Below are positions 33,545 through 42,090 of a stretch of DNA of 64,000 nt, piece after piece (position 1 is the first letter of the stretch; each line of letters opens with the position of its first letter). The stretch comes from WTGA01 sp965214055. Lineage in GTDB: Bacteria; Pseudomonadota; Gammaproteobacteria; Arenicellales; Poriferihabitantaceae. Location: NCBI GenBank assembly GCA_965214055.1, contig OZ243931.1, forward strand, positions 310,001-374,000, in the 5' to 3' direction. Below the pieces are notes generated by a model, which worked only from the letters and a program-made list of their open reading frames with translations, was not told the DNA's origin and made no database searches. A program made the translations under genes and the position numbers.

Positions 33545-34813
33545 TTAAAGTCTGAAATCTTGATGCAAGTTCTCCCAATGCTCTATCAGCTTCCGTTTGT
33601 GTACTTCATTCATGGGAAGGTCTTTTATTGCAGGCTTCCACAATGCTTTTGCCTTATCTAAAACATCATCAAGGTGCGGCCTTATGGCTCTCCATGGTAT
33701 ACCAGTCTTCCGTGACCATGACTGGAAATTCGCGTAGGATACTTCATACCAGTCTTTGGTCTTTCCTAAATTCAAGGCAAAATGACGCTCTTTATTAATA
33801 TAAACGCTTGTCGTTACTATGCCGTAAGCAGGCGACAAACGCGGGGTAATTTGATCTTCGTAAAGCAAACTCCAGTTTTTTAAATGAGCATCGCCATTTG
33901 CCAGCAAAATGTTTACCAGCAACCGTCTTGCAAACTGTTGAACATCCGTTAACGCATCGCCCGAAAATTCATACAAAATTCGGCCAATTTGCTCATAATT
34001 TGCAGAGTGATATTTCTTATCGGGGTACTTCACCAAGACTTGTGCGAAGTCCTCCATGTGGACGCGCGTGCTTTCATTTCTGTCAAAACGTTTTATAGCG
34101 AATGCTTGGCTTTCATCGGGCAAATTAATTTGTGGCAGGTTGTCCAATTTCCCTATATCAACCAACTTAATTTTCGGCATATCAACTCCCACCAAAGATG
34201 CCAGTGTCATAGCAGTGTATTCATTTACTGACACATCTTTGTGCCTGGTTGATGGCGTTTTAATAATCCAGTCCCCCAATGCCCCTGCTTTTGATAAGTT
34301 ATAGCGACCGTCCTTTTCCTTCATAGAAAACTTCATTTGGACGCCTGCCAGAGAAAATCTATTTTCCTGGGAGATTTTTTCGAACTTTACGACCTTTGCA
34401 TTTTGGTAAGCGTCTCTGGAAAGAATCTTCAGAACACCATCGGGCACTTCATCGGGCTCCAGAGGGGTTGCTACAATCGCTCCTGGCAAATCTTCTCCCA
34501 GATATGAGAGGATGTGGAACTCATTATCGACATGTACTTTTAGCCCCTGGGCAATTAATTCTCGCAGCGAACCTTCTGGCAATAGATTCGAAAGTGTTGG
34601 ATGCAAACGCTGGTTTCTTGCCCAAAGCTCTGCCATCAACTTATCCGAACGCGGAAACGCCGGGTGAGTAATCAAGCTGAACGTAGGACGATGCTCATCA
34701 CCTCTAAACTCGTTGGCAAAACTGAGCACATTTCGGCCATTTTAAAAGCCAGCCAAGTAACCTACTGAACTTCCATGCAGCGTTAACTTCAGCACATTCA
34801 CTTCGACACTCAC
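33545..34813 (-). pseudogene. hipA: HipA-family toxin kinase with in-frame stop codon
   Basis: A HipA-type serine/threonine kinase. The catalytic region NILLANGDAHLKNWSLLYED and the glycine-rich loop FSLAGVQMKF are intact. The natural start is the GTG at 34813, which overlaps the antitoxin stop (GTGA). From there the frame encodes KLTLHGSSVGYLAGF, the normal beginning of the HipA N-subdomain, then meets a TAA at codon 24 (34744-34742). It continues NGRNVLSFANEF in the same frame without any further break. A GTG at 34729, five codons after the stop, could restart translation and give a 394-aa protein lacking the first beta strands. Its AT-richness differs from neighbouring housekeeping genes and suggests transfer. 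Confidence 0.8.
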
Positions 34814-35181
34814 GAGTCATCTCCCAGCAGACCTTGCCAAGGATCATCTGAAAGGCTTTTTTCCTTTTTTCCCTTTGATCGTGCTACATCTTTGATCTGT
34901 CTGGATGGAGCACTGCTGGAGCCCCCACTGTCTCCTTGATCATCTGCGGGAGGGTGCTCCTCAAGTACGGCTAAAACAGCACTCAGCTTCTCCTTGGGTA
35001 TAAGCATAATTTCGCTATTAAGGCCCTTTGTTATCAACTCAAGGGTTGCTAGCCTGGGGTTTCCCTTTGACTCCAATCGCTGATATTGCTGACGTGAAAC
35101 ACCTACACGCAGCATCATGTCATTTTGCTTGAGTCCCAAGTCCAGACGTTGTTTCTTGAGTTGTTGGAGTAATGTCTTCAT
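34810..35181 (-). CDS. hipB: HipB-like XRE-family antitoxin
   Basis: A helix-turn-helix protein; the HTH spans roughly residues 8-60 (RLDLGLKQNDMMLRVGVSRQ then QYQRLESKGNPRLATLELI), with a long polar C-terminal tail ending WQGLLGDDS. It should neutralise HipA and repress the operon. The ATG at 35181 gives 123 aa; a TTG at 35217 would add 12 residues. The reading frame is intact although the toxin gene downstream carries a stop codon. An inverted repeat lies 46 bp upstream. Confidence 0.85.
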   Translation of the reverse strand: MKTLLQQLKKQRLDLGLKQNDMMLRVGVSRQQYQRLESKGNPRLATLELITKGLNSEIMLIPKEKLSAVLAVLEEHPPADDQGDSGGSSSAPSRQIKDVARSKGKKEKSLSDDPWQGLLGDDS

Positions 35182-35226
35182 GTTTTTTGTCAATAGATCA
35201 GTTGCTTTATTTAACAAAGAAACATG

Positions 35227-35256
35227 TTAGCTTCCTTTTTATCAAAAAGAAGCTAA
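35227..35256 (-). promoter_or_regulatory. inverted repeat, candidate hipBA operator
   Basis: The 30-bp element has arms TTAGCTT and AAGCTAA at its ends, with nearly symmetrical T and A tracts inside. It lies just upstream of hipB, next to TATATT on the minus strand that could be a -10 box. Its sequence does not match the E. coli HipB operator (TATCC-N8-GGATA), so the operator role is inferred from position and symmetry only. Confidence 0.45.
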
Positions 35257-35873
35257 TATATTTCTTTTAACAGGTCCTCAGCGAATAACACTCTAAAAGC
35301 AATCTATGTGTTGCTTAAATATTTCACCAGAATTCACACCGTTCGGAACGAATACTGGAATCAAGATGTTCTAGAAGAAGCAAGATAGCAAAGCGTGCGA
35401 TGAGATTAAGTCATCTTACTTCGCAACTGCTAGAATCCAACCTTTCCTGAATCAATACATTCAACAGCATCAATCGGTCAAACCATCGCCAATGGCTTCT
35501 TTGCGCAATGAATGTATGCCAGTGAGGCAATATATCCTGTCAGCATCCAGAGCAAAAAAGGGGAATGATCAATATGAAAGGTCGTTCGGGAGGGTTGCGC
35601 TCATCAAAACCGCGCCACCAGAGTCAAGAAAAGTGGCGCAGTTCTTAAAACTGCGCCATAACTGCGCCAGAAGTAACTTCAAACAGCGCCAAAACAAATA
35701 CATCATCACCAGCGACTTATTGAGCAGCCCCGTGCCAGTTTAATGTCCAACACCGGTTGTGTTGTATAAATGGGGTATGGATGAACGGATTGCGACGGGC
35801 CAAGATGAAAGAGCGAGTCCGTGACATCCGGCAGGGAGACCCGGCGGCGAAGGTCTAATCGCTGAAGAAGTTC
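35257..35873. other. intergenic region without recognisable genes
   Basis: About 600 bp between the hipBA promoter area and the 3' end of clpA. An open frame at 35492-35743 (+) has no family resemblance and is rejected. The region holds a palindrome with an extra copy of its arm (35634-35670) and a short stretch shared with the acpP-fabG gap. Confidence 0.5.
35634..35670. repeat. palindrome with extra arm copy (AACTGCGCCA)
   Basis: TGGCGCAGTT (35634-35643) and AACTGCGCCA (35649-35658) form a perfect 10-bp inverted repeat with a 5-nt spacer, and a further direct copy of AACTGCGCCA follows at 35660-35669. Related GCGCCA words occur at 35612-35617. No T tract follows, so it is not a classical terminator. 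It may be a repetitive extragenic palindrome-like unit. Confidence 0.6.
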
Positions 35874-38117
35874 TTAAGTTGTGGAAAGGTCAAATACAAG
35901 CTTGCCCCGGACCAGTTTTACCACCACGTGCCCTCCTTTTGCCAGCTTTCCGAAAAGAAGTTCTTCCGCCAGTGGCTGTTTGATTTCCTTCTGTATCACC
36001 CGGGCCATGGGACGTGCACCCATTGCCGGGTCGTACCCTTTTTTAGCCAGCCACTTGACTGCCGAAACCTTCACATCCAGAGAAACCTGCTTCTCTGCCA
36101 ACTGTTGTTCCACCTCGAGAATGAATTTCTTTACAACGTGAATGACAGTTCGGTCATCAAGACTGTTAAATCGTATGATATTGTCCAGGCGATTGCGGAA
36201 TTCCGGGGTAAACAGTTTCTTGATCGCCGCGGTGTCATCCGAGCTATGATCCTGGGTAATGAACCCCATTGATTCCCGGGCAGCTTGTTCTGCCCCCGCA
36301 TTCGTGGTCATGACAAGGATGACATTGCGAAAATCCGACTTTCGTCCATTGTTGTCGGTCAAACTGCCGTAATCCATGACCTGCAGCAGAATACTGAAGA
36401 CATCCGGATGGGCCTTTTCGATCTCATCGAATAACAGGACTGCGTGAGGATGCTTGTTGATCGAATCCGTCAGCAATCCACCCTGGTCAAAACCGACATA
36501 GCCGGGTGGAGCCCCGATCAACCTCGATACGGTATGACGCTCCATGTATTCCGACATGTCAAAACGAATGAACTCAATGCCAAGGGTATTGGCCAACTGC
36601 TTCGTCACTTCCGTTTTCCCTACACCCGTGGGTCCCGAAAACAGGCAGGACACAATCGGCTTTTCGGTATTCCCCATGCCGGCCCTGGCCATTTTTATAG
36701 AATTCGCCAGGGCAGAAATTGCCTCATCCTGGCCGAATACAACCATTTTCAGGTCCCGTTCAAGGGTCTTGAGTGCCTTCAGGTCCGAAGCAGAAACATG
36801 CTTGGGCGGAATTCTTGCCATGTCCGCAACCATGTTCTCGATTTCCTTGACCCCAATGGTTTTTCTGCGCGAGGTCACCCTGCTCAACCGGGTCTTGGCA
36901 CCGGCTTCATCCATGACATCAATCGCGGTATCCGGAAGATACCGTTCTGAAAGATACCGGGCGGACAATTCCACCGCGGAACGCAGCGCCGGGCTGGTAT
37001 ATTTTACATTATGGTGTTTTTCGAACCGGCTTTTCAGCCCCCGAAGAATGTCAACGGCCTCATCAACTGTAGGCTCTACAATGTCGATTTTCTGGAATCT
37101 GCGTGACAATGCCCGGTCCTTTTCAAAAATGCCCCGATATTCACGATAGGTAGTAGAACCGATACATTTGATCTCCCCGGAGGCCAGCATTGGTTTCAGC
37201 AGATTCGAGGCATCCAGGGACCCACCTGATGCGGCCCCCGCTCCAATAATGGTGTGGATTTCATCAATAAAAAGGATGGCATGATCTTCCTTGTCCAGGG
37301 CTTTCAATACCGCTTTCAACCGCTGCTCGAAATCACCCCTGTATTTTGTACCCGCCAGCAAAGCACCCATGTCCAGACTGTAAATCGTGGTTTCAGCCAG
37401 CACTGCCGGTACATCGGCCATGGATATTTTCCGTGCCAGCCCTTCGGCAATAGCCGTTTTTCCAACCCCCGCCTCCCCCACAAACAAGGGGTTGTTTTTC
37501 CTGCGCCGGCACAAAATCTGGATGGTCCTTTCCAGTTCCTTTTCCCGTCCTATCAGCGGGTCAATCTTGCCTCGTGCAGCCTGTGCATTCAGGTCTACCG
37601 TATACGCTTCAAGGGGGCTGGTGGTTGGATTCTCCTGTACGGCTTCCTCGCTCTCTTCCTCATCCGGTGCGGGCAACCGGTCGCCATCGGGAATCTTCTT
37701 GATACCATGGGAAATGAAATTGACCACATCAAATCTTGTGATGCCCTGTCGGATCAGGAAATAGGCGGCATGGGATTCCTTCTCACTGAATATGGAAACG
37801 AGAATATTGTTGCCCCTGACCTCCTTGTTTCCAGTACTCTGCACATGCATGATGGCACGCTGGAATACCCGTTGAAACCCCACGCCGGGCTGGGGCTCAC
37901 TCTCGTCCTTCAACAGCGGGATTTGATAGGAAAGATAGTCCGCCAGGGACTTCCTCAACTGCTCAATGTTTCCCCCGCAGGATACCAGTGTACTATTGGT
38001 TTCCTTGTCATCCAGCAGCGACAACAGCAGATGCTCAACGGTGAGGATTTCATGATGTTCCTTGCGGGCGAATGAAACCGCGTTTCCCAGTACAATTTCC
38101 AGTTGTTCAGAAAACAT
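35874..38117 (-). CDS. clpA: ATP-dependent Clp protease ATP-binding subunit ClpA
   Basis: Hexameric AAA+ unfoldase that feeds substrates to ClpP, including tmRNA-tagged and N-degron proteins delivered by ClpS. The order is an N-domain (about 1-145), AAA1 with Walker A GEAGVGKTAIAEG near residue 218, and AAA2 with GPTGVGKTEVTK near residue 500. There is no long middle domain, which separates ClpA from ClpB. The ClpP-docking loop, usually containing IGL/IGF, reads ESMGFITQDHSSDD here, so the first loop residue is Met. 747 aa is close to the E. coli 758. clpS lies 15 bp upstream. Confidence 0.96.
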   Translation of the reverse strand: MFSEQLEIVLGNAVSFARKEHHEILTVEHLLLSLLDDKETNSTLVSCGGNIEQLRKSLADYLSYQIPLLKDESEPQPGVGFQRVFQRAIMHVQSTGNKEVRGNNILVSIFSEKESHAAYFLIRQGITRFDVVNFISHGIKKIPDGDRLPAPDEEESEEAVQENPTTSPLEAYTVDLNAQAARGKIDPLIGREKELERTIQILCRRRKNNPLFVGEAGVGKTAIAEGLARKISMADVPAVLAETTIYSLDMGALLAGTKYRGDFEQRLKAVLKALDKEDHAILFIDEIHTIIGAGAASGGSLDASNLLKPMLASGEIKCIGSTTYREYRGIFEKDRALSRRFQKIDIVEPTVDEAVDILRGLKSRFEKHHNVKYTSPALRSAVELSARYLSERYLPDTAIDVMDEAGAKTRLSRVTSRRKTIGVKEIENMVADMARIPPKHVSASDLKALKTLERDLKMVVFGQDEAISALANSIKMARAGMGNTEKPIVSCLFSGPTGVGKTEVTKQLANTLGIEFIRFDMSEYMERHTVSRLIGAPPGYVGFDQGGLLTDSINKHPHAVLLFDEIEKAHPDVFSILLQVMDYGSLTDNNGRKSDFRNVILVMTTNAGAEQAARESMGFITQDHSSDDTAAIKKLFTPEFRNRLDNIIRFNSLDDRTVIHVVKKFILEVEQQLAEKQVSLDVKVSAVKWLAKKGYDPAMGARPMARVIQKEIKQPLAEELLFGKLAKGGHVVVKLVRGKLVFDLSTT

Positions 38118-38132
38118 GGATAAAGCCCGGGT

Positions 38133-38516
38133 TCATTCCTTTTCCATCGTGCACTTGAGGGGATGCTGGTTTTGAAAAGCAAAGTCCGTGGTCATTCTGA
38201 CCTTGGTCTCGGCGATTTCCCTTGGAAATACACCACAAATCCCCACGCCCCGGGTGTGGACATGCAGCGTGATCTGCTTTGCCTTTTCCTGGGACATGCC
38301 AAAAATCTTCATCAGCAGAATCACCACAAATTCCATGGGGGTAAAGTCATCGTTCAGCAACAATACCTTGTACAGTGGTGGCTTTCTGGTCTTGGGCTGG
38401 GCTTTTTCAACCACCAATTCGGTTGCCCGGTGGTCCTGGGTATGTTCCCGGTTTGAACGGTCCGCTCCCATCTCATCGGGTCGACGGGTCATGTTGATTG
38501 TGGTTTGGGTATTCAT
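38133..38516 (-). CDS. clpS: ClpS adaptor protein
   Basis: Adaptor that delivers N-degron substrates to ClpAP. The core YKVLLLNDDFTPMEFVV and HTRGVGICGVFPREIAETK are canonical, including Asn-Asp-Asp of the N-degron pocket. The N-terminal tail is somewhat long (about 47 residues before the core), so an internal start (Met9 or Met16) is possible. It is placed immediately before clpA in the same direction. Confidence 0.95.
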   Translation of the reverse strand: MNTQTTINMTRRPDEMGADRSNREHTQDHRATELVVEKAQPKTRKPPLYKVLLLNDDFTPMEFVVILLMKIFGMSQEKAKQITLHVHTRGVGICGVFPREIAETKVRMTTDFAFQNQHPLKCTMEKE

Positions 38517-38549
38517 CGATATTCCACGGTCAGTCCATCCTCAATGATT

Positions 38550-38921
38550 CTAGAATGACCCTCCTCCGCATCCACCGCAGGCCCCGCTTCCACCAACAGC
38601 CTGAAATACGTTGTTGAACACAAATGTCGCATTCACTCCATCATCGACATAATCCACTTCCGCCCCATTCAGGAAACTCAGTGCGAAAGGATCAACTACC
38701 AGTCGATACCCTTCTTCTCCATCCATCACACTGTCTTTCGATTCAGCGTCTTCTGAAAATGTCATGCCATAATTCATCCCGGAACATCCCCCTCCGCTGA
38801 CATAAATCCGTACCGCTGTCGCGTCGCCATTGGTATCCCGGATGAGTTCCGAGATTTTGCTCCTGGCGTTTTCAGTCACCGCCAGATCGGCATTTGTAAG
38901 AACTTGGTTATATTCAATCAT
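38550..38921 (-). CDS. HesB/IscA-type iron-sulfur cluster carrier
   Basis: An A-type carrier that should receive and hand on Fe-S clusters. The fold signature is seen in AVRIYVSGGGCSGMNYGM, with the first ligand cysteine, and in LSFLNGAEVDYVDD. The C-terminus reads SGACGGCGGGSF, so the last two ligand cysteines are spaced C-G-G-C and not the usual C-G-C. I therefore give family only; ErpA or IscA-like are both possible. It is divergent from yggX across 131 bp. Confidence 0.88.
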   Translation of the reverse strand: MIEYNQVLTNADLAVTENARSKISELIRDTNGDATAVRIYVSGGGCSGMNYGMTFSEDAESKDSVMDGEEGYRLVVDPFALSFLNGAEVDYVDDGVNATFVFNNVFQAVGGSGACGGCGGGSF

Positions 38922-39052
38922 GATAAAATACCTATTTTGACAAGACCCTTATTGCATTGAAACAATTAATACCCAAATGGGGTTATTGTATACATAATCA
39001 AGCCATCGACAACCCATATATGGCACACTTCCGGCTACTTTGGTAATTTGAC

Positions 39053-39325
39053 ATGCCCCGAACCATCAAATGTGTATTCTTCGGCCGAGACGCTGAAGGC
39101 CTTGAAAAACCACCCTATCCGGGAGAACTGGGACAACGTATCTATGAGAATGTTTCCCGGGATGCCTGGCAGCAATGGCTGGAACGATCCGTCATGATCA
39201 TCAACGAGTACCAGTTGAATTCTGCCGATCCGGCGAACCAGGGACTCATTGAGAAGCATATGGTCGGGTTTTTATTCAGGGAGGGAGAATACGGACAAAT
39301 GCCCCAGGGCTACAATCCCGTATAA
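39053..39325 (+). CDS. yggX: Fe(2+)-trafficking protein YggX
   Basis: A 90-aa small protein implicated in protection of Fe-S clusters from oxidative damage. The start RTIKCVFFGRDAEGLEKPPYPG contains the conserved Cys7, and GQRIYENVSRDAWQQWL and GYNPV are typical. In many relatives mutY precedes it; here the neighbour is the divergent A-type Fe-S carrier gene, which fits a shared iron/Fe-S role. Confidence 0.95.
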   Translation: MPRTIKCVFFGRDAEGLEKPPYPGELGQRIYENVSRDAWQQWLERSVMIINEYQLNSADPANQGLIEKHMVGFLFREGEYGQMPQGYNPV

Positions 39326-39489
39326 TTCCGGGAATTTGCCGGTTCCATTTCCAGGCAACCGGTTGTTGCCGGAAAATGCCCCGTATCGGGCAGGACCCGG
39401 ATTTCCGGTCATAGGGGGGAAGTACGGTGACCCGAAACATGTAAAGTCTCTTCCCAAGCCACCAGGGGGATGCCCTGGCAAAGACCCCC

Positions 39490-40263
39490 CTACCTTTCAG
39501 CGTGCGTGAACAACCGGAAAAAGTTGTCCGTGGTGGCCTGGGCGAAATGTTCAAATTCCTCATTTCGCAAAGCTGCCAGACATTCCGCGGTATGCCGCAC
39601 ATAGCTCGGCTCATTGGTCTTGCCCCGAAAGGGAACCGGGGCAAGATACGGGGAATCGGTTTCAACCAGTATCTGGTCCAGGGGGACCTTTTTTGCGACT
39701 TCCCGCAGGGGTTCGGCATTGCGGAAGGTCACGATGCCGGAAAATGAAATGAAAAACCCGATATCCAGCGCTCGTTGGGCAGTCTCCCAATCTTCCGAAA
39801 AACAGTGCATCACCCCGCCCGCATCGGCGGCACCACTGTCTTCCAGGATATCCATGGTATCCCGGGCGGCAGCCCGGGTATGGATGATCAGGGGTTTTTC
39901 AGCGGCTTTCGCGGCTTCAATGTGATTTCTGAATCGATTTCTCTGCCATGCCAGGTCCCCTTCACTGCGATAATAATCGAGACCGGTTTCTCCGATTGCC
40001 ACCACATCCGGATTGTCTGCCAATGCCACGAGTTCTCCGGCATCCGGGTCATGGCAATCCGTGTAATTGGGATGGACTCCCACCGATGAAAAAATATTTC
40101 CATGGTCTGCCGCCAGTTTTTCAATCTGGGGGTATTCTTCCAGGTTGACGGCAACACACAGCAGGTAATCGACCTGATTGGCCCGCGCTCTGCACAGCAG
40201 GCCATCCAGGTCTTCCGACAAGGGTTCAAAATTGATATGGCAATGTGAATCAACCAGCTGCAT
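39490..40263 (-). CDS. tatD: TatD family hydrolase
   Basis: A TIM-barrel metal-dependent hydrolase of the TatD/YcfH group, likely a DNase or exonuclease. Metal-binding motifs are LVDSHCHINF at the N-terminus, IGETGLDYYR, LIIHTRAA, and VETDSPYLAPVPFRGK near the C-terminus. It is the last gene of the tatD-holB-tmk-mltG run. In Pseudomonas a pilZ gene stands between holB and tatD; here the 109-bp gap has none. Confidence 0.93.
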   Translation of the reverse strand: MQLVDSHCHINFEPLSEDLDGLLCRARANQVDYLLCVAVNLEEYPQIEKLAADHGNIFSSVGVHPNYTDCHDPDAGELVALADNPDVVAIGETGLDYYRSEGDLAWQRNRFRNHIEAAKAAEKPLIIHTRAAARDTMDILEDSGAADAGGVMHCFSEDWETAQRALDIGFFISFSGIVTFRNAEPLREVAKKVPLDQILVETDSPYLAPVPFRGKTNEPSYVRHTAECLAALRNEEFEHFAQATTDNFFRLFTHAER

Positions 40264-40372
40264 GCTTATATTCCAGTGACAATCCGTATTTCATCGACCG
40301 TCCAGAGAGTACGGCAAACGGAACGTGGTACAGACATCTCCCCATTTCCGGTCCGCGGGGTCAACCCCTGCT

Positions 40373-41413
40373 TCATCGGGCCAGGGATCGCTGAAATGTG
40401 AATACGATTTCTTCAATGGCCAATTGCTCGTTCAACGGCTCTCTGGAAATTTTCCGGTAATCGGTGATCCTGTCATACAGATTACACAGTTTTTCCACCG
40501 ATTCCTGCTTCCTGTTCCCCACCACCTGGCCGCTCCAATACGGTTCAACCCCCGCGATGCGCCATGCGATCCAGTCAACCACAAATCTCTGGAACCATTT
40601 CAGAATGATCTCGAAATCAAGTTTGGCCAATTGTCCTGCCAAATCGACGGCCCCAATCTGGCGATTATACATTCCCATGACCCCACGAAGATATTCCTCG
40701 TGCTGATCCAGATAACCCTGGTCAATCAAATACCTGGCCTCCACGGGTCCCCCATTCGCCAGGTGCAATGCCGTCATCCCGGATTCGGCCGTGGCAAATT
40801 GAGCCAACCACTTCAGGGAACTTTTCGTATCCGGTCCCGTCAAAGGCTGCTCCATACACCGGCTTCGGATCGTCGCAGGCAACCGGCCGGGTTCTGAAGT
40901 CGCCAGTATCAACACCGAATGCTCAGGGGGTTCCTCCAGCAGCTTGAGCAAGGCATTGGCCGCATTCATATTCATCCGGTCAGCAGGATGGATCAGCGCG
41001 ACTTTCGTCCCCGAAAGATGGGAAAACGTGGAAAACCGTTCAATCAATAACCGGATTTGGTCAACATTGATCACCCGCCCATGCCGGGTTTTCCGGTCCC
41101 GTCCCACGCTGTCCTGATAACGGTTGCTGTACTGGGAAATCAGGGGATACCGGGCGCTGGCCGAATCCTGTTCTGTGGTAATGGAATGAAAATCGGGATG
41201 GCTTCCTGACTGGAACAACCGACAACTCTGACACTGTCCACAAGGTGCCGGGGACAACGTTTCAGCGGACTGGCAGAGCAGCAGTTCAGACAGCGCCAGG
41301 GCAAACTCCGGTTTTCCAATGCCGGGTTGGCCCGTGAGCAAGACCCCATGGTGCAGTTTTTCCCGATTGCCCGCGATTCGGGTCCAGCTTTCCTTGTTCC
41401 AGGGATAGATCAT
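40373..41413 (-). CDS. holB: DNA polymerase III delta' subunit
   Basis: Clamp-loader subunit. It shows the RuvB/HolB-like AAA fold: GVLLTGQPGIGKPEFALAL around residue 24 (a degenerate P-loop with Pro where Lys-Ser/Thr is followed by hydroxyl residue in active ATPases), the cysteine-rich zinc module CGQCQSCRLF, and AANALLKLLEEPPEHSVLIL. Delta' does not hydrolyse ATP, so the degenerate P-loop fits. It lies 47 bp after tmk. Confidence 0.94.
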   Translation of the reverse strand: MIYPWNKESWTRIAGNREKLHHGVLLTGQPGIGKPEFALALSELLLCQSAETLSPAPCGQCQSCRLFQSGSHPDFHSITTEQDSASARYPLISQYSNRYQDSVGRDRKTRHGRVINVDQIRLLIERFSTFSHLSGTKVALIHPADRMNMNAANALLKLLEEPPEHSVLILATSEPGRLPATIRSRCMEQPLTGPDTKSSLKWLAQFATAESGMTALHLANGGPVEARYLIDQGYLDQHEEYLRGVMGMYNRQIGAVDLAGQLAKLDFEIILKWFQRFVVDWIAWRIAGVEPYWSGQVVGNRKQESVEKLCNLYDRITDYRKISREPLNEQLAIEEIVFTFQRSLAR

Positions 41414-41460
41414 GGTGTCGGTGCCGCCACCTGCAAACTCATTGAATGTCGTTCCATGGA

Positions 41461-42090
41461 TTATACTTCAACCAGCCTGGCAAGAATTTTTTCAATTTCC
41501 TGCCGTACCGCTTCCACCGACCTGCGGGCATCAATCAACCGGATACGGCCAGGGTCTGCCAGAGCACGATTTAAATACGCCGTTCGAACCGCTTCCTTGA
41601 ACCCGATCGACTCCCGTTCAAACCGGTCCGGTAATGCGCCTCTTAACCGGGCCCGGTTCAAACTGGTCTCCACGGGAACATCCAGGAACAGGGTCAGATC
41701 AGGATGCAGGCCCTTTTGCACCCATCTTTCCAATACCGAGATTCTTTCTTCTTCAATCCCGCGCCCTCCACCCTGGTAGGCATAGGTGGCATCGGTAAAT
41801 CGATCACACACCACCCAGCAGCCCTCCCCGAGCGCCGGCCGGATCCGTTCGTCCAGATGCTGCATCCTGGCCGCAAAAATTAACATGAGCTCCGTTCCAT
41901 CACTGAAACTCACTTCGCTTTCATTCAACAGGAGGCTGCGAATCAATTCCCCGGCATCCGTGCCTCCCGGTTCCCTCGTTGTAATGACCGGTATCTTTCT
42001 TTCTTCCAGCCAGTGTTCCATGAAATCAATCTGGGTGGACTTTCCGGCTCCGTCCGATCCCTCAACAGTAATGAATTTTCCGACTCGCAT
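41461..42090 (-). CDS. tmk: thymidylate kinase
   Basis: Phosphorylates dTMP to dTDP. The P-loop EGSDGAGKSTQ is near residue 9, TREPGGTDAGE follows, and VCDRFTDATYAYQGGGRG is the substrate and lid-side motif. Its start codon shares one base with the mltG stop (TGATG), so the genes are translationally coupled. 209 aa, as expected. Confidence 0.96.
   Translation of the reverse strand: MRVGKFITVEGSDGAGKSTQIDFMEHWLEERKIPVITTREPGGTDAGELIRSLLLNESEVSFSDGTELMLIFAARMQHLDERIRPALGEGCWVVCDRFTDATYAYQGGGRGIEEERISVLERWVQKGLHPDLTLFLDVPVETSLNRARLRGALPDRFERESIGFKEAVRTAYLNRALADPGRIRLIDARRSVEAVRQEIEKILARLVEV

Noticed and set aside
33545..34813. HipBST-type tripartite system with a separate HipS
   Set aside because: The N-terminal piece before the stop is only 23 codons and in the same frame, far shorter than a HipS protein, so a nonsense mutation explains it better.
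35492..35743. Open frame of 83 codons between hipB and clpA
   Set aside because: It includes the palindromic repeat, its composition is not protein-like, and no homologous family is recognised.
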